Source: Candidatus Methylomirabilota bacterium (GTDB taxonomy: Bacteria; Methylomirabilota; Methylomirabilia; Rokubacteriales; DASRDR01). From it: a DNA stretch of 44,759 bases. This document shows positions 22,912 to 31,065 of this stretch, one piece after another. Each line of letters starts with the position of its first letter. Positions within the stretch are counted from its first letter, which is position 1. A model generated the notes under the pieces. That model ran no database searches. It was not told the origin of the DNA and saw only the letters and a program-made list of their open reading frames with translations. The stretch spans positions 1 through 44,759 of the forward strand of contig DASYQW010000193.1 of the NCBI GenBank assembly GCA_036005065.1. The letters are read 5' to 3'. The position numbers were made by a program, and so were the translations under genes.

Positions 22912-24003
22912 TCACGGCTGCGCCGCCAGGTCCGCCAGATGCCCCCGCAGTTCCTGGCCGATGCATTCGGGGTCGAAGGCCTCGAGGCGCTCTCGCTGCC
23001 CGCCCACGATGGCCGCCCGCAGGGTCGGCTCGGTCACCACCCGGTGGATCAGCTCGGCGATCATCGGGAAGTCCTTCTCCGCGACCAGCAGTCCGGCGCC
23101 GCCCAGGGTGCCCGGCACACCGGCGGCGGCGTAGGCCACGATGGGGACCCCGAAGTGCATCGCCTCCAGCAGGGGAACGCCGAACCCCTCGTGCTCCGAC
23201 GCGGACAGGTAGACGGACGCGAGCCGGTAGTAGGTGCCGAGGTCGGCCTGCGATACGCTGCCGGTGAAGACGACCCCGTCGAGGACCCCGAGCTCGGCCG
23301 CGAGCTTCTGGCAGCCGGCCAGGTAGCCCTCCGTGTCGACCGACGAGCCGACGACGAGGAGCCGGCTGCCGGGGTCGAGGCGCCGGTAGAAGTAGTACGT
23401 CTTGATCAGGTCCTCGACGCGCTTGTTCGGCGCGATCCGCCCGACGAAGAGCAGATTGGTTCCCTCGCGGTAGGCGTCCACGAGGCTGCGCACCGGGGCC
23501 AGGGCGTAGCCCTTCCAGTCGACGAGGATCGGCAGCACCCCCGTCCGGCGAAACCCCGCCGCCTCGAGCTCCCGCCGGTTGAACTCCGAGACGCCGAGGG
23601 CGAGGTCGGTCACCGCGGCCAGGCGCTGGAGCTCCCAGCGGCCTCGCCGGCAGCGATCGGCCACCCGCGCGTTCACCCCGACGAAATACTCGGCCGGCGT
23701 GATGTTGTGGTAGACGAGGACCTTCCGGTCGGGCAGGCCGGCGAAGAAGCTGGTGACCTCCGAGCCGATCGAGAAGTGGAACAGGACGACGTTGGCCGGG
23801 TCGGATACGTCGCGATAGCGCGTGTAGAAGCGCGCCTCCCGGGAGAGCCCCTCGTGGATGTACTGGGCGTAGACATCGGACGCGTATCCCCACTGCCTGA
23901 TGAGGCCGCGGAGGGCCCGGATGTGGTTGCCGATGGCGTCCCCGTAGTCGAAGTTCGAGGCGAGCTGGTGAATGGCTCGCACGTGGTCCAGGCGCCCGGT
24001 CAT
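22912..24003 (-). CDS. GT4-family glycosyltransferase
   Basis: The 363-residue protein has IHQLASNFDYGDAIGNHIR in place of the usual glycine-rich acceptor loop. It has NLLFVGRIAPNKRVEDLIK and the donor motif SASEHEGFGVPLLEAM with the EX7E pair, all typical of GT4 mannosyl- or glucosyltransferases. It is not close to the three related GT4 enzymes around it. The ATG overlaps the stop of the upstream gene (ATGA), so it is translationally coupled. Donor and linkage unknown. Confidence 0.87.
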   Translation of the reverse strand: MTGRLDHVRAIHQLASNFDYGDAIGNHIRALRGLIRQWGYASDVYAQYIHEGLSREARFYTRYRDVSDPANVVLFHFSIGSEVTSFFAGLPDRKVLVYHNITPAEYFVGVNARVADRCRRGRWELQRLAAVTDLALGVSEFNRRELEAAGFRRTGVLPILVDWKGYALAPVRSLVDAYREGTNLLFVGRIAPNKRVEDLIKTYYFYRRLDPGSRLLVVGSSVDTEGYLAGCQKLAAELGVLDGVVFTGSVSQADLGTYYRLASVYLSASEHEGFGVPLLEAMHFGVPIVAYAAAGVPGTLGGAGLLVAEKDFPMIAELIHRVVTEPTLRAAIVGGQRERLEAFDPECIGQELRGHLADLAAQP

Positions 24004-25193
24004 CCCACGCGGGCTCCCAGCCGCCGCAGGACGTCGAGGTAGTTCGCGGTCACCCGGTCCCAGGTGAAGTTCGCCAGCACGTAGGCGCGCCCGTTGGCGG
24101 CGAGCTGTCCTCGCAGCGCCGCATCGCCGAGGAGCAGCTCCACCGCCTCGACGAACTCGAAGTACTCCGCGAAGAAGAGGCCCCCGTTCGAGGCCAGGCA
24201 GTGGTCCCGCGTGACCGCGCAGCGGCCGTGGACGAGGGCCGGGGTGCCACAGAGCCAGGCCTCCATCATGACGATGGAGAAGCTCTCGAGCAGTGACGGC
24301 TGGCAGAGCGCGACCGCGGCGGCGTAGGCGTCGTACTTGTCCTGGGGCGGCACGAAGCCGAGGTCGAGCACATCCTGAGCGAGACGCTCGGGGATCCGGA
24401 CGCCGCCCGAGCCGATGAGGACCAGCTTGAGCGGCCGCTCGGGGTGCGTGAGCCGATAGCGGGCATAGTACTCGACCAGGAGCGGCGTGTTCTTCTCACG
24501 CGCCTTCCGGCCGGCATAGAGGAGGAAGGGGTCGTAGATCCGGTACTTCCGGCGGAACCGCTCGGGGTCGCCGCCGATCCGGGTGTCCACCCCCTCGCCC
24601 ACCAGGAAGAAGGAACCGGGGTCACCCCCGGCCACCGTCTCGCCGAGCGCGCGCTCGGCCGAGACGTGGAAGAGGACGCCTTGCACCGCCCGCAGGACCC
24701 GTCGCGTCCACATGAGGTGGGCGAAGGGCTCGTCGTGGAGGCAGGGGATGAGCACCGAGCGGTCCGGCGCGACGAGCGCACCCTCCCACGTCGTCCCGAA
24801 GCAGTAGGGGATGAAGGCGTACCAGTACCGCTCCCGCTCCGCCGCCAGAAAGGCGTAGAGGTCGTTCGAGTGGATCGACTCCCGGACGAAGTCTTCCTCT
24901 TCGAAGGAGGTCAGGCTCCCGCCGAGGTCGAGTCGCCACTGGAGCCGGGCGTAGCGCTTCGGGGCGCGCGGGCGCACCTTGAAGCGCCGGACGCGGAGGC
25001 CGTCCTCCTCCGTCACCCCCTCCGGGTGGTGGTCTATCCACTCGGAGGCATGGTCGCGGGCGCAGGTGGTCAGGATCTCCACGGGCACGGCCCGCTCGGC
25101 GAGCGCCCGGGCGGTCGCCCGGCACTCGGCCTCGGCGCCACCCGCGATGGCCGGGCCGTACCAGGGCACCACGAAGGCCAGCGTGTCAGGCAT
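24000..25193 (-). CDS. GT4-family glycosyltransferase
   Basis: The 397-residue GT-B enzyme has the acceptor loop PWYGPAIAGGAEAECR, LTTCARDHASEWIDHHPEG, GLRVRRFKVRPR, FLLYAGRKAREKNTPLL and the donor motif PSLLESFSIVMMEAW. Its closest relative in the window is the next upstream GT4 (25186-26370). They overlap by 8 bp. The shared N-terminal block suggests both act on related acceptors. Probably one step of the repeat-unit assembly. Confidence 0.87.
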   Translation of the reverse strand: MPDTLAFVVPWYGPAIAGGAEAECRATARALAERAVPVEILTTCARDHASEWIDHHPEGVTEEDGLRVRRFKVRPRAPKRYARLQWRLDLGGSLTSFEEEDFVRESIHSNDLYAFLAAERERYWYAFIPYCFGTTWEGALVAPDRSVLIPCLHDEPFAHLMWTRRVLRAVQGVLFHVSAERALGETVAGGDPGSFFLVGEGVDTRIGGDPERFRRKYRIYDPFLLYAGRKAREKNTPLLVEYYARYRLTHPERPLKLVLIGSGGVRIPERLAQDVLDLGFVPPQDKYDAYAAAVALCQPSLLESFSIVMMEAWLCGTPALVHGRCAVTRDHCLASNGGLFFAEYFEFVEAVELLLGDAALRGQLAANGRAYVLANFTWDRVTANYLDVLRRLGARVG

Positions 25194-26370
25194 GGCAGAC
25201 CCGCGCCAGCGTCTCCGTGAGCCGCGCCGTCACCTCGGGCCAGGCGTACTCGGCTTCGACGTAGGCGCGCCCCTGGGCGCCGAGCTTTCCCCGGAGCGCC
25301 TCGTCGTCGAGGAGAAGCGTCAGCGCCTCGGCGAACTCGTAGAAGTCGCCGAACACCAGGCCGCCGTCCGCCCGGTACAGGTGGTAGGTCGTGACCGGGC
25401 ACGCCGAGTGGACGAGGACGGGCCGTCCGGCGAGCCACGCCTCCATCAGCACGATCGAGAAGGACTCGTTCAGCGACGGCTGGCAGACGACGGTGGCAGC
25501 GGCGTAGGCCACCGTCTTCTCCTGGCGATCCAGGTAGCCGAGGTCGCGCACGCCGGCATCGCCCGGAGAGGCCGTCACCGGGCCTTCACCCGCCAGCACG
25601 AGGGTGACCTCCCGCCGATGGGCCTCCCGGTAGCGGCGGACGTATTCGATGAGGAGGCCAACGTTCTTCCCGGTCTCCTTGCGCCCGAGGTAGAGGACGA
25701 CCGGCCCCGCCAGCCCGTGCCGGCGACGGAAGCGGTCGATCGCCTGCGCGTCGACGGGGGGCAGGGGATCGAAGCCGAGGCCGACGACCCCCGCCGGGCG
25801 ATCCTGGACCCCGTAGAGCCGGCGGGCCAGCTCCGCCTCGGGGGGCGAGTTGAAGATGAAGCCCCGGCACGTCTCGAAGCTCGCGCGCACGATCCCGAGG
25901 TGGGCGAACGGCTCGTCGTGGAGGCAGGGGATGAGGACGGCCCGCTCCGGGACGAGTGGGACGCCGCGGAGCGTCGTGCCGAAGAGGTAGGGGGCGAAAC
26001 AGACCACGTTGTGGTCGGCCCGGTGGCGGACGAGGTGGGCGAAGAGGTCTGGGCTCGACACCGACTCCTCGGCCCAGCGGCGCTCGTCCTCGGGGCTGAG
26101 GCGGTGGCCGGTGAGGATGCGCCGCTGGAGCCAGTCGAATCGCCGCTCGTTCCGGGGCTTGACCCGGAACCGCCGCACGGTGACCCCGCGCTCGGCACGG
26201 GCGCCGGGGCGGACGGCATTCTTCCACGTGAGGTGATCGCGGGCGCACGTCGTCAGCACCTCGACCGCCGCGCCGGTGGCGGCCAGGTGCTCGGCGAGGC
26301 CGCGGGTCAGCGTCTCGGCGCCGCCGACGATGCCATCGCCGTAACGAGGCACCACGAACGCCACCTTCAT
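25186..26370 (-). CDS. GT4-family glycosyltransferase
   Basis: The 394-residue GT-B enzyme shows PRYGDGIVGGAETLTRGL, LTTCARDHLTWKNAVRPG, VVLYLGRKETGKNVGLL and the donor motif PSLNESFSIVLMEAW. It is a paralogue of the proteins at 24000 and 21708. It is the first of the four GT4 genes in transcription order, after the methyltransferase at 26433. The gap in front of it carries a perfect CCCTCTCCC/GGGAGAGGG hairpin. Confidence 0.87.
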   Translation of the reverse strand: MKVAFVVPRYGDGIVGGAETLTRGLAEHLAATGAAVEVLTTCARDHLTWKNAVRPGARAERGVTVRRFRVKPRNERRFDWLQRRILTGHRLSPEDERRWAEESVSSPDLFAHLVRHRADHNVVCFAPYLFGTTLRGVPLVPERAVLIPCLHDEPFAHLGIVRASFETCRGFIFNSPPEAELARRLYGVQDRPAGVVGLGFDPLPPVDAQAIDRFRRRHGLAGPVVLYLGRKETGKNVGLLIEYVRRYREAHRREVTLVLAGEGPVTASPGDAGVRDLGYLDRQEKTVAYAAATVVCQPSLNESFSIVLMEAWLAGRPVLVHSACPVTTYHLYRADGGLVFGDFYEFAEALTLLLDDEALRGKLGAQGRAYVEAEYAWPEVTARLTETLARVCHA

Positions 26371-26384
26371 ACGGGCTTCCTACC

Positions 26385-26407
26385 CCCTCTCCCTTCCAGG
26401 GAGAGGG
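26385..26407. repeat. CCCTCTCCC/GGGAGAGGG hairpin between methyltransferase and GT4 genes
   Basis: Perfect 9-bp arms (26385-26393 and 26399-26407) flank the loop TTCCA, followed by GTTGGGGAGAG. Such words are common dispersed palindromes in GC-rich bacteria. It lies 3' of the methyltransferase gene and 15 bp before the next start, so it may act as a processing or attenuation hairpin. Confidence 0.5.
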
Positions 26408-26432
26408 TTGGGGAGAGCGTACCGCAAGGGCC

Positions 26433-27749
26433 TCATGGCTTGCGGCCGATGACGCCGTAGTCCTGGGCGCCCCACAGGAGCTGGTTGAGCCGCTTGAAGT
26501 TGTCGTTGAGCGCCGTGAGGAAGGCTTCCTCGTATCGCCGCATGTACCAGAGCGGCTCCAGGGGCTGGAGTCCGGCCTCGGGTGGATAGGGGTTGACGTA
26601 GCGCACCTCCACGTCCCGGAACCCCGCCGCCTCCAGGACGAAGACGGCCGCCTGGGGGTGGATCGGCTTGAGGTGCGTGAGGTCGACGTAGAAGGCTCCC
26701 GAGAAGACGGTGAGGCACTCCGGGTTCGGGGTCTCGCACAGGAGGACCCCGCCCGGCTTGAGCTTTGCGTGGGCCAGGCGGACGAGCGCGATGAACGCCT
26801 CCGGAGGCAGGTGCTCGATCACCTGGGAGCAGAAGACACCGCCGAGCGACCCGTCGGTCAGGCCTCCGAGGTAGGCGAGGGCGTCGGCCTCGGCGACCTC
26901 GAGGCCGGCTTCGCGGCAGGCCGCAACCATCGCCGGGTCCGTGTCGATGCCGCGGGCCTCGACCTTGACCTCGCGGCAGAGCTCGAGGAACTCTCCGCGC
27001 CCGCACCCCACGTCCAGGAGCGGCCCTTCGGCGAAGAGGTCGAGGTAGCCCTTCTGCCGCTGGCGGATCTCCTCGCGGCTCCCTCGGTGGCGGTCCTCGA
27101 ACTTGAGGTAGGCCTCGGCCGGCAGGCGCCCGGCGTCGGCCGGCACCACGAGGCTCGGCGGCGGCACCGTCACCCCCGCGGCGCCCCGGGTTCGGTCCAG
27201 GGCGGTCCGGAGCGCCACCAGTTCACCCACCAGTCCGTCGACTCGCCGCGCCAGCTCCAGGTGGCGCTTGAGGGCCTCGGCGTGCTCGGCCGTCAGCCGC
27301 TCGTGCATGGCCAGGGACAGCTCCTCGATCTTGCGCTGGAGCCCCGCCATCCCGTCCTTGAGGCGATCGCGGACCGGCAGCACGAAGGCGTTGAGGAGGT
27401 GGACCACGGCCGTGTTCAGCTCGATCTGGCGCTGCAGCACGAGCTTGCTGTAGGGACGGGCCAGGCGCCACCAGAGCCGTTTCGCGCCGACGATGAGCGA
27501 GCCCAGGGCCGGCCGGTGCGAGCTGATGGCGGGGTCGCGCAGAACGTCCCAGGCGTCGTTCAGGACGCCGAGATGGTGCTCCACCTCCTCATGGAACGCC
27601 GGCAAGACCTCCGCGACCTCCAGCTCCATCTGCGCGATCCGGCGGACCTCGTCGTCCGAATAGAAGCCGGAGGCCCGCCGCTGGCGGACCCGCTCCTTGA
27701 TCTCCGCCATCAACTGCGCGACGTCGACGCCGCCGCTCGCGTCCGTCAT
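26433..27749 (-). CDS. Methyltransferase with long N-terminal helical/coiled-coil region
   Basis: The ATG at 27749 overlaps the wzt stop (ATGA), giving 438 residues. Residues 1-~195 are almost wholly helical, with a weakly hydrophobic basic patch (KRLWWRLARPYSKLVLQRQ) and long charged heptad-like stretches (LQRKIEELSLAMHERL, LKRHLELARRVDGL). The C-terminal half is a class I SAM methyltransferase with LLDVGCGRGEFLEL near residues 243-256, ARGIDTDPAMV, FCSQVIEHLPPEA and LLCETPNPEC. Next to a Wzt with a C-terminal recognition domain, this pairing recalls WbdD, the O9a chain terminator that methylates the glycan end and uses a coiled coil as a ruler; here the order of the parts is reversed and no kinase is present. 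The terminator role is inference. Confidence 0.8.
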   Translation of the reverse strand: MTDASGGVDVAQLMAEIKERVRQRRASGFYSDDEVRRIAQMELEVAEVLPAFHEEVEHHLGVLNDAWDVLRDPAISSHRPALGSLIVGAKRLWWRLARPYSKLVLQRQIELNTAVVHLLNAFVLPVRDRLKDGMAGLQRKIEELSLAMHERLTAEHAEALKRHLELARRVDGLVGELVALRTALDRTRGAAGVTVPPPSLVVPADAGRLPAEAYLKFEDRHRGSREEIRQRQKGYLDLFAEGPLLDVGCGRGEFLELCREVKVEARGIDTDPAMVAACREAGLEVAEADALAYLGGLTDGSLGGVFCSQVIEHLPPEAFIALVRLAHAKLKPGGVLLCETPNPECLTVFSGAFYVDLTHLKPIHPQAAVFVLEAAGFRDVEVRYVNPYPPEAGLQPLEPLWYMRRYEEAFLTALNDNFKRLNQLLWGAQDYGVIGRKP

Positions 27750-28996
27750 GGGCTCGGCACTCTCCACTCGTGCGCCAGCCGGGCGACCCCGGTATCCTTG
27801 ACCCGCGAGCGCACCGCGAACGCGTAGAGCCGGCTGTGGTAGTCGTAGGGGTGCCCGTCGCGCGCGTGGGCCGCCACGTCGAGGAGGTACTCGCCTTCCA
27901 CGAGGTCGAGGCGGTGGAGCGCCACGGTCAGCTCGCCCTCTCCGGCCAGCTTGCCGAGGGCCAGCCCATCGATCGCCGTGTTGGTACCGTAACAACAGAC
28001 CCCGTCCTTGCGGAAGATCCCGATGCCGATCACCGGATCGTCCACCGGCCGGTGCGCGCGGTAGGTCAGGTGGATCGTGCACGGCTCGCCGGCGTCGTAG
28101 AGGTAGCGCTCGGCACCGGCCCGGTCGACCAGACGCACGCGGGTGAGCTCGATCTCGCGGCTCCCCCACCGCTGGGCGGTGCCCGCCGCCGCCTCGGCCT
28201 CGGCCTGGCGGTGCTCGGCGCCCAGCGCCTGGGCCTCCTCGCTGGCCACGTGGCCGAGGTACTGGTCGATGATCTGGCGCGGCCGGCCCTGGGCCATGAG
28301 GCACCCGCCGTGCAGCCAGACCACCACGTCGCACAGCCGCTCGACGCCGCCCAGGTCGTGAGAGACGAGCAGCATCGTCTTTCCCTGGCCCTTGAACTCC
28401 TGGATCTTACCCACGCACTTGTGCTGGAATGCCTCGTCCCCGACCGCCAGCACCTCGTCGATCAGCAAGATGTCGGGCTCCACCGCCACCGCGATGGCGA
28501 AGCCGAGTCGCATGTACATGCCCGACGAGTACGTCTTCACCGGATTGTCGATGTACGCGTCGAGTCCGGCGAAGGCGACGATCTCGTCGAAGCGTTCCCG
28601 GATCTCGGACCGCGAGAGCCCGAGCAGGATGCCGTTCACGTAGACGTTCTCGCGCCCCGTGAACTCGGGATGGAACCCGGCCCCGAGCTCGATGAGCGCC
28701 GAGACGCGGCCCGTCACGCGGATCGTGCCCGAGGTGGGCTTCAGGATGCCGCCCACCAGCTTGAGGAGGGTGGACTTTCCGGAGCCGTTCGAGCCGATGA
28801 TGCCGATCATGCGACCGCGCGGCAGGTCCAGGGACAGGTCCCGGAGCGCCCACAGCTCCTCGCCTGCGAACAGCGCGGCGCTCCCGCCGCGCACGAACAG
28901 GTCCTTCACGGTGAACACCTGGCGCCCTCGGTGGAGGCGGAACCGCTTGGAGAGCTGGCGGATGGAGACGGCGATCTCGGGTTCCACCCGCCTCAC
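27746..28996 (-). CDS. wzt: O-antigen ABC transporter ATP-binding protein with C-terminal glycan-recognition domain
   Basis: The chosen GTG start at 28996 overlaps the permease stop (GTGA); a second GTG three codons later is possible. Of 416 residues, 1-~245 form the ABC domain: Walker A GSNGSGKST (68-76), signature YSSGMYMRLGFA, Walker B DILLIDEVLAVGD and H-loop LVSHDLGGVERL. Residues ~270-416 are a beta-rich domain (EIELTRVRLVDRAG, VIGIGIFRKDGVCCYGTN, YLLDVAAHARDG) like the Wzt C-terminal domain, which binds the modified non-reducing end of the O-polysaccharide. The N-terminal RGGSAALFAGEELWALRDL insert is typical of O-antigen/teichoic acid exporters. It works with the permease next door. 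Confidence 0.92.
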   Translation of the reverse strand: MRRVEPEIAVSIRQLSKRFRLHRGRQVFTVKDLFVRGGSAALFAGEELWALRDLSLDLPRGRMIGIIGSNGSGKSTLLKLVGGILKPTSGTIRVTGRVSALIELGAGFHPEFTGRENVYVNGILLGLSRSEIRERFDEIVAFAGLDAYIDNPVKTYSSGMYMRLGFAIAVAVEPDILLIDEVLAVGDEAFQHKCVGKIQEFKGQGKTMLLVSHDLGGVERLCDVVVWLHGGCLMAQGRPRQIIDQYLGHVASEEAQALGAEHRQAEAEAAAGTAQRWGSREIELTRVRLVDRAGAERYLYDAGEPCTIHLTYRAHRPVDDPVIGIGIFRKDGVCCYGTNTAIDGLALGKLAGEGELTVALHRLDLVEGEYLLDVAAHARDGHPYDYHSRLYAFAVRSRVKDTGVARLAHEWRVPSP

Positions 28997-29799
28997 ACCT
29001 CTTCCGCCAGGCTGTCGCGCAGGCGGTCGAAGATCCAGTAGCCCCCGATGAAGGCGACGGCCGCGCACGCGGCCACCATCGCCAGATGGATCCAGTGCGG
29101 CTCCCGACCGAAGAAGATGATGTTCTGGTAGCCCTGGACCAGTCCGGCGATCGGGTTGAGGAAGTAGAGCGGGCGGAGGGGCACGCTCAGCGCGCCGCCG
29201 ACGTGGACCGTGAGCGGGACCGTGGAGACCGGATAGAGGATGGGCGACAGGAAGAAAAGCAGCACCAGGAGGTTCGACAGGATCTGCTCCACGTCCCGGA
29301 GGTGGACGTTGACGGCGGCCAGCGGCAGGGCCAGTCCGACCGTCAGGACGAACTGGATCAGGAGCAGCACCGGCAGGAAGGCGATCACCGCCCCCGGCCG
29401 GATCCCGAACGCCAGAAGGAAGACGAAGAGGAGCGGCAGGGACAGCAGGAGGTTCAGCAGGTTCGACAGCACCGAGACCAGCGGCAGGATCTCGGCCGGG
29501 AAGAGGATCCGCTTCACCAGCGCCCCGGAGCCGACGATCACCCCGGTGGCGTGGCCGAGCGACGAGGAAAACCAGAGCCAGGGGAGGAGGCCCGTGAAGA
29601 GGAAGACCGCGTAGTGCTCCATCGGCACCCGCAGGTAGACGGAGAAGACGAGGACGTAGACGAGCATGAGCAGGAGGGGGTTCAGGAACGACCACAGAAA
29701 GCCGAGGAACGAGCCCCGGTAGCGGGCTCGGAGCTCGCGCACGACGAGGGTGGCGATCAACGTGCGAAATCGATACAACTCACGGAAATGCGCGACCAT
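28993..29799 (-). CDS. wzm: O-antigen ABC transporter permease
   Basis: The 268-residue protein is of ABC-2 type with six predicted membrane segments. It opens with FRTLIATLVVRELRARYRGSFLGFLWSFLNPL, the signature of Wzm/TagG permeases, and contains FSSSLGHATGVIVGSGALVKR and LPLAAVNVHLRDVEQIL. It exports undecaprenyl-pyrophosphate-linked polysaccharide together with the ATPase encoded immediately downstream. It is the first gene of the long minus-strand operon; a TATAAT hexamer lies 8 bases upstream of its ATG. Confidence 0.93.
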   Translation of the reverse strand: MVAHFRELYRFRTLIATLVVRELRARYRGSFLGFLWSFLNPLLLMLVYVLVFSVYLRVPMEHYAVFLFTGLLPWLWFSSSLGHATGVIVGSGALVKRILFPAEILPLVSVLSNLLNLLLSLPLLFVFLLAFGIRPGAVIAFLPVLLLIQFVLTVGLALPLAAVNVHLRDVEQILSNLLVLLFFLSPILYPVSTVPLTVHVGGALSVPLRPLYFLNPIAGLVQGYQNIIFFGREPHWIHLAMVAACAAVAFIGGYWIFDRLRDSLAEEV

Positions 29800-29807
29800 G
29801 ACCCTCT

Positions 29808-29813
29808 ATTATA
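29808..29813 (-). promoter_or_regulatory. Candidate -10 box (TATAAT) for the wzm-wzt operon
   Basis: The minus strand reads CCGACTATAATAGAGGGTCATGG: a perfect TATAAT 8 bases before the wzm start. The region where a -35 box would lie is occupied by the large stem of the adjacent palindromic repeat (29815-29841). No consensus -35 is seen. Transcription from here would give a very short or absent leader. Confidence 0.45.
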
Positions 29814-29814
29814 G

Positions 29815-29890
29815 TCGGAGGGGGGCAGGACCCCCCTCCGAAACCTCCCCCCGGGTTGCGCGGGCAAAGCCCGCGCTCGGAAGCGCCTCG
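29815..29890 (-). repeat. Type-B double-hairpin intergenic repeat (copy B6) with compensated stems
   Basis: On the minus strand it reads CCGAGCGCGGGCTTTGCCCGCGC, then AACCCGGGGGGAGGTT, then the large stem TCGGAGGGGGG/CCCCCCTCCGA. The small stem GCGCGGGC/GCCCGCGC (29858-29876) replaces GCGGCGGC/GCCGCCGC of the other copies with pairing kept. The large stem spans 29815-29841. The element lies between the Rmd-like gene and the wzm start. Confidence 0.72.
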
Positions 29891-29956
29891 GTCAGTGCGG
29901 CGAGAACGATCTGAGCCGTGACGCGGCGGAAGCTTCTGCGCGGAAACCGGGCCGGC

Positions 29957-30901
29957 TCACACGCGCTGGTGCCAGTCGGCCAGCACGTCAGTGAGGCTCT
30001 GCTCGAGCGGGATCCCGGACGTCCAGCCGGTGAGGGCGCGGAGCCGGCTCGCGTCCCCCAGGAGGAGCGGCATGTCGACGGGTCGCACTCGCTCGGGGCT
30101 CGGGCGCACCTCGATCGGGCACCCGGCCAGGGCGAGGAACCCGTCGACGATCTCGCGGATCATCACGGCACGCCCGGATGCGGCGTTGTAGATCTCACCC
30201 GGCCGGGCCCGGTCGAGGAGGAGCCAGTAGGCGCGGACCATGTCGCGCACGTCCGTGAAGTCCCGGCGGGTGGTGAGCGTGCCGACCTCCAGCACCGGCG
30301 GGCCGAGCCCTTTCTGGATCGCCGCGATCTGGCGGGCGATGTCGCTCCACACGAAGCCCGGACCCTGGCGGGGTCCCACGTGGTTGAAGGCTCGCACGAT
30401 CACGATGGGAAGCTGCTCGACGCGGACGTAGTAGCCCGCGTAGAGCTCCTGGCAGGCCTTGGAGAGCGCGTAGGGCGACAGCGGGCAGATGGGCTGCGTC
30501 TCTCCGATGGGCTGAGCGGCCTCGGGCACCGCCCCGTAGACCTCGGCCGAGGAGACGACCAGACACGCCGCCGGGACGCTGCGGAGCCCTTCCAGGATCT
30601 GGAAGGTCCCGTCGAGGTTCGCCCGAAGGACCTCGGCTCGCCGCGCCCAGGAGGTTCCCACCACGCTGGCCCCGGCGAGGTGGAAGACCCGGTCCGGCCG
30701 GACCTCCTCGAGGACGCGCGCAACCGCGCCGGGCTCGGTGAGGTCGCAGGGGATCGTCCGGATCAGTCCCCCCAGCCCGGCCAGGTTCTCCGCCGATGCC
30801 CCGGGCAGCAACGTCCCGGCGACCGCGGCGCCCTCCCGAAGCGCCAGCTCGGCGAGGTGGCTCCCGGCGAACCCTGCGATGCCGGTAATCAGAACCTTCG
30901 T
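29957..30901 (-). CDS. rmd: GDP-4-dehydro-6-deoxy-D-mannose reductase-like SDR, apparent ACG start
   Basis: Canonical start codons begin only at a TTG (30811), which would remove the whole nucleotide-binding strand. Reading on upstream gives KVLITGIAGFAGSHLAEL, a perfect G7-x2-G10-x2-G13 fingerprint, preceded by an ACG at 30901 with GGAGGG (30908-30913) six bases before it. I therefore take ACG as the start (314 residues). Catalytic residues are in SSAEVYG and Y144/K148 (YALSK). RAFNHVGPRQGPGF and RRDFTDVRDMVRAYWLL match GDP-sugar SDR enzymes such as Rmd, which makes GDP-D-rhamnose. Gmd is encoded just upstream, supporting the call. An ATG-to-ACG error in the assembly is the alternative. Confidence 0.8.
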   Translation of the reverse strand, partial: TKVLITGIAGFAGSHLAELALREGAAVAGTLLPGASAENLAGLGGLIRTIPCDLTEPGAVARVLEEVRPDRVFHLAGASVVGTSWARRAEVLRANLDGTFQILEGLRSVPAACLVVSSAEVYGAVPEAAQPIGETQPICPLSPYALSKACQELYAGYYVRVEQLPIVIVRAFNHVGPRQGPGFVWSDIARQIAAIQKGLGPPVLEVGTLTTRRDFTDVRDMVRAYWLLLDRARPGEIYNAASGRAVMIREIVDGFLALAGCPIEVRPSPERVRPVDMPLLLGDASRLRALTGWTSGIPLEQSLTDVLADWHQRV

Positions 30902-30968
30902 AGTCGTCCCTCCGTCAGTGGGCCGCGTGCTCTCCCGGGTGACCCGAGGACCTCGTGGTCACCGGGCT

Positions 30969-31060
30969 GGGGGGAGGCAGGCCCGATCCGTTCGGCGAAT
31001 GCCGAACGGCGCGGCTTCGCCGCGAGGGCATTCTCCGGGGGGATGGTAGCCCCCCCTCCG
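30969..31060 (+). repeat. Type-A triple-hairpin intergenic repeat, copy 2
   Basis: It begins with the invariant GGGGAGGCAGGCCCGATC (30971-30988). The palindromes are CCGTTCGGC/GCCGAACGG (30988-31009), CGCGGC-TTC-GCCGCG (31010-31024) and an imperfect GGGGGG/CCCCCC stem ending in CCCTCCG (31035-31060). It ends 5 bases from the Gmd stop codon. The stems differ in sequence from copy 1 but stay paired. Confidence 0.75.
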
Positions 31061-31065
31061 AACAA

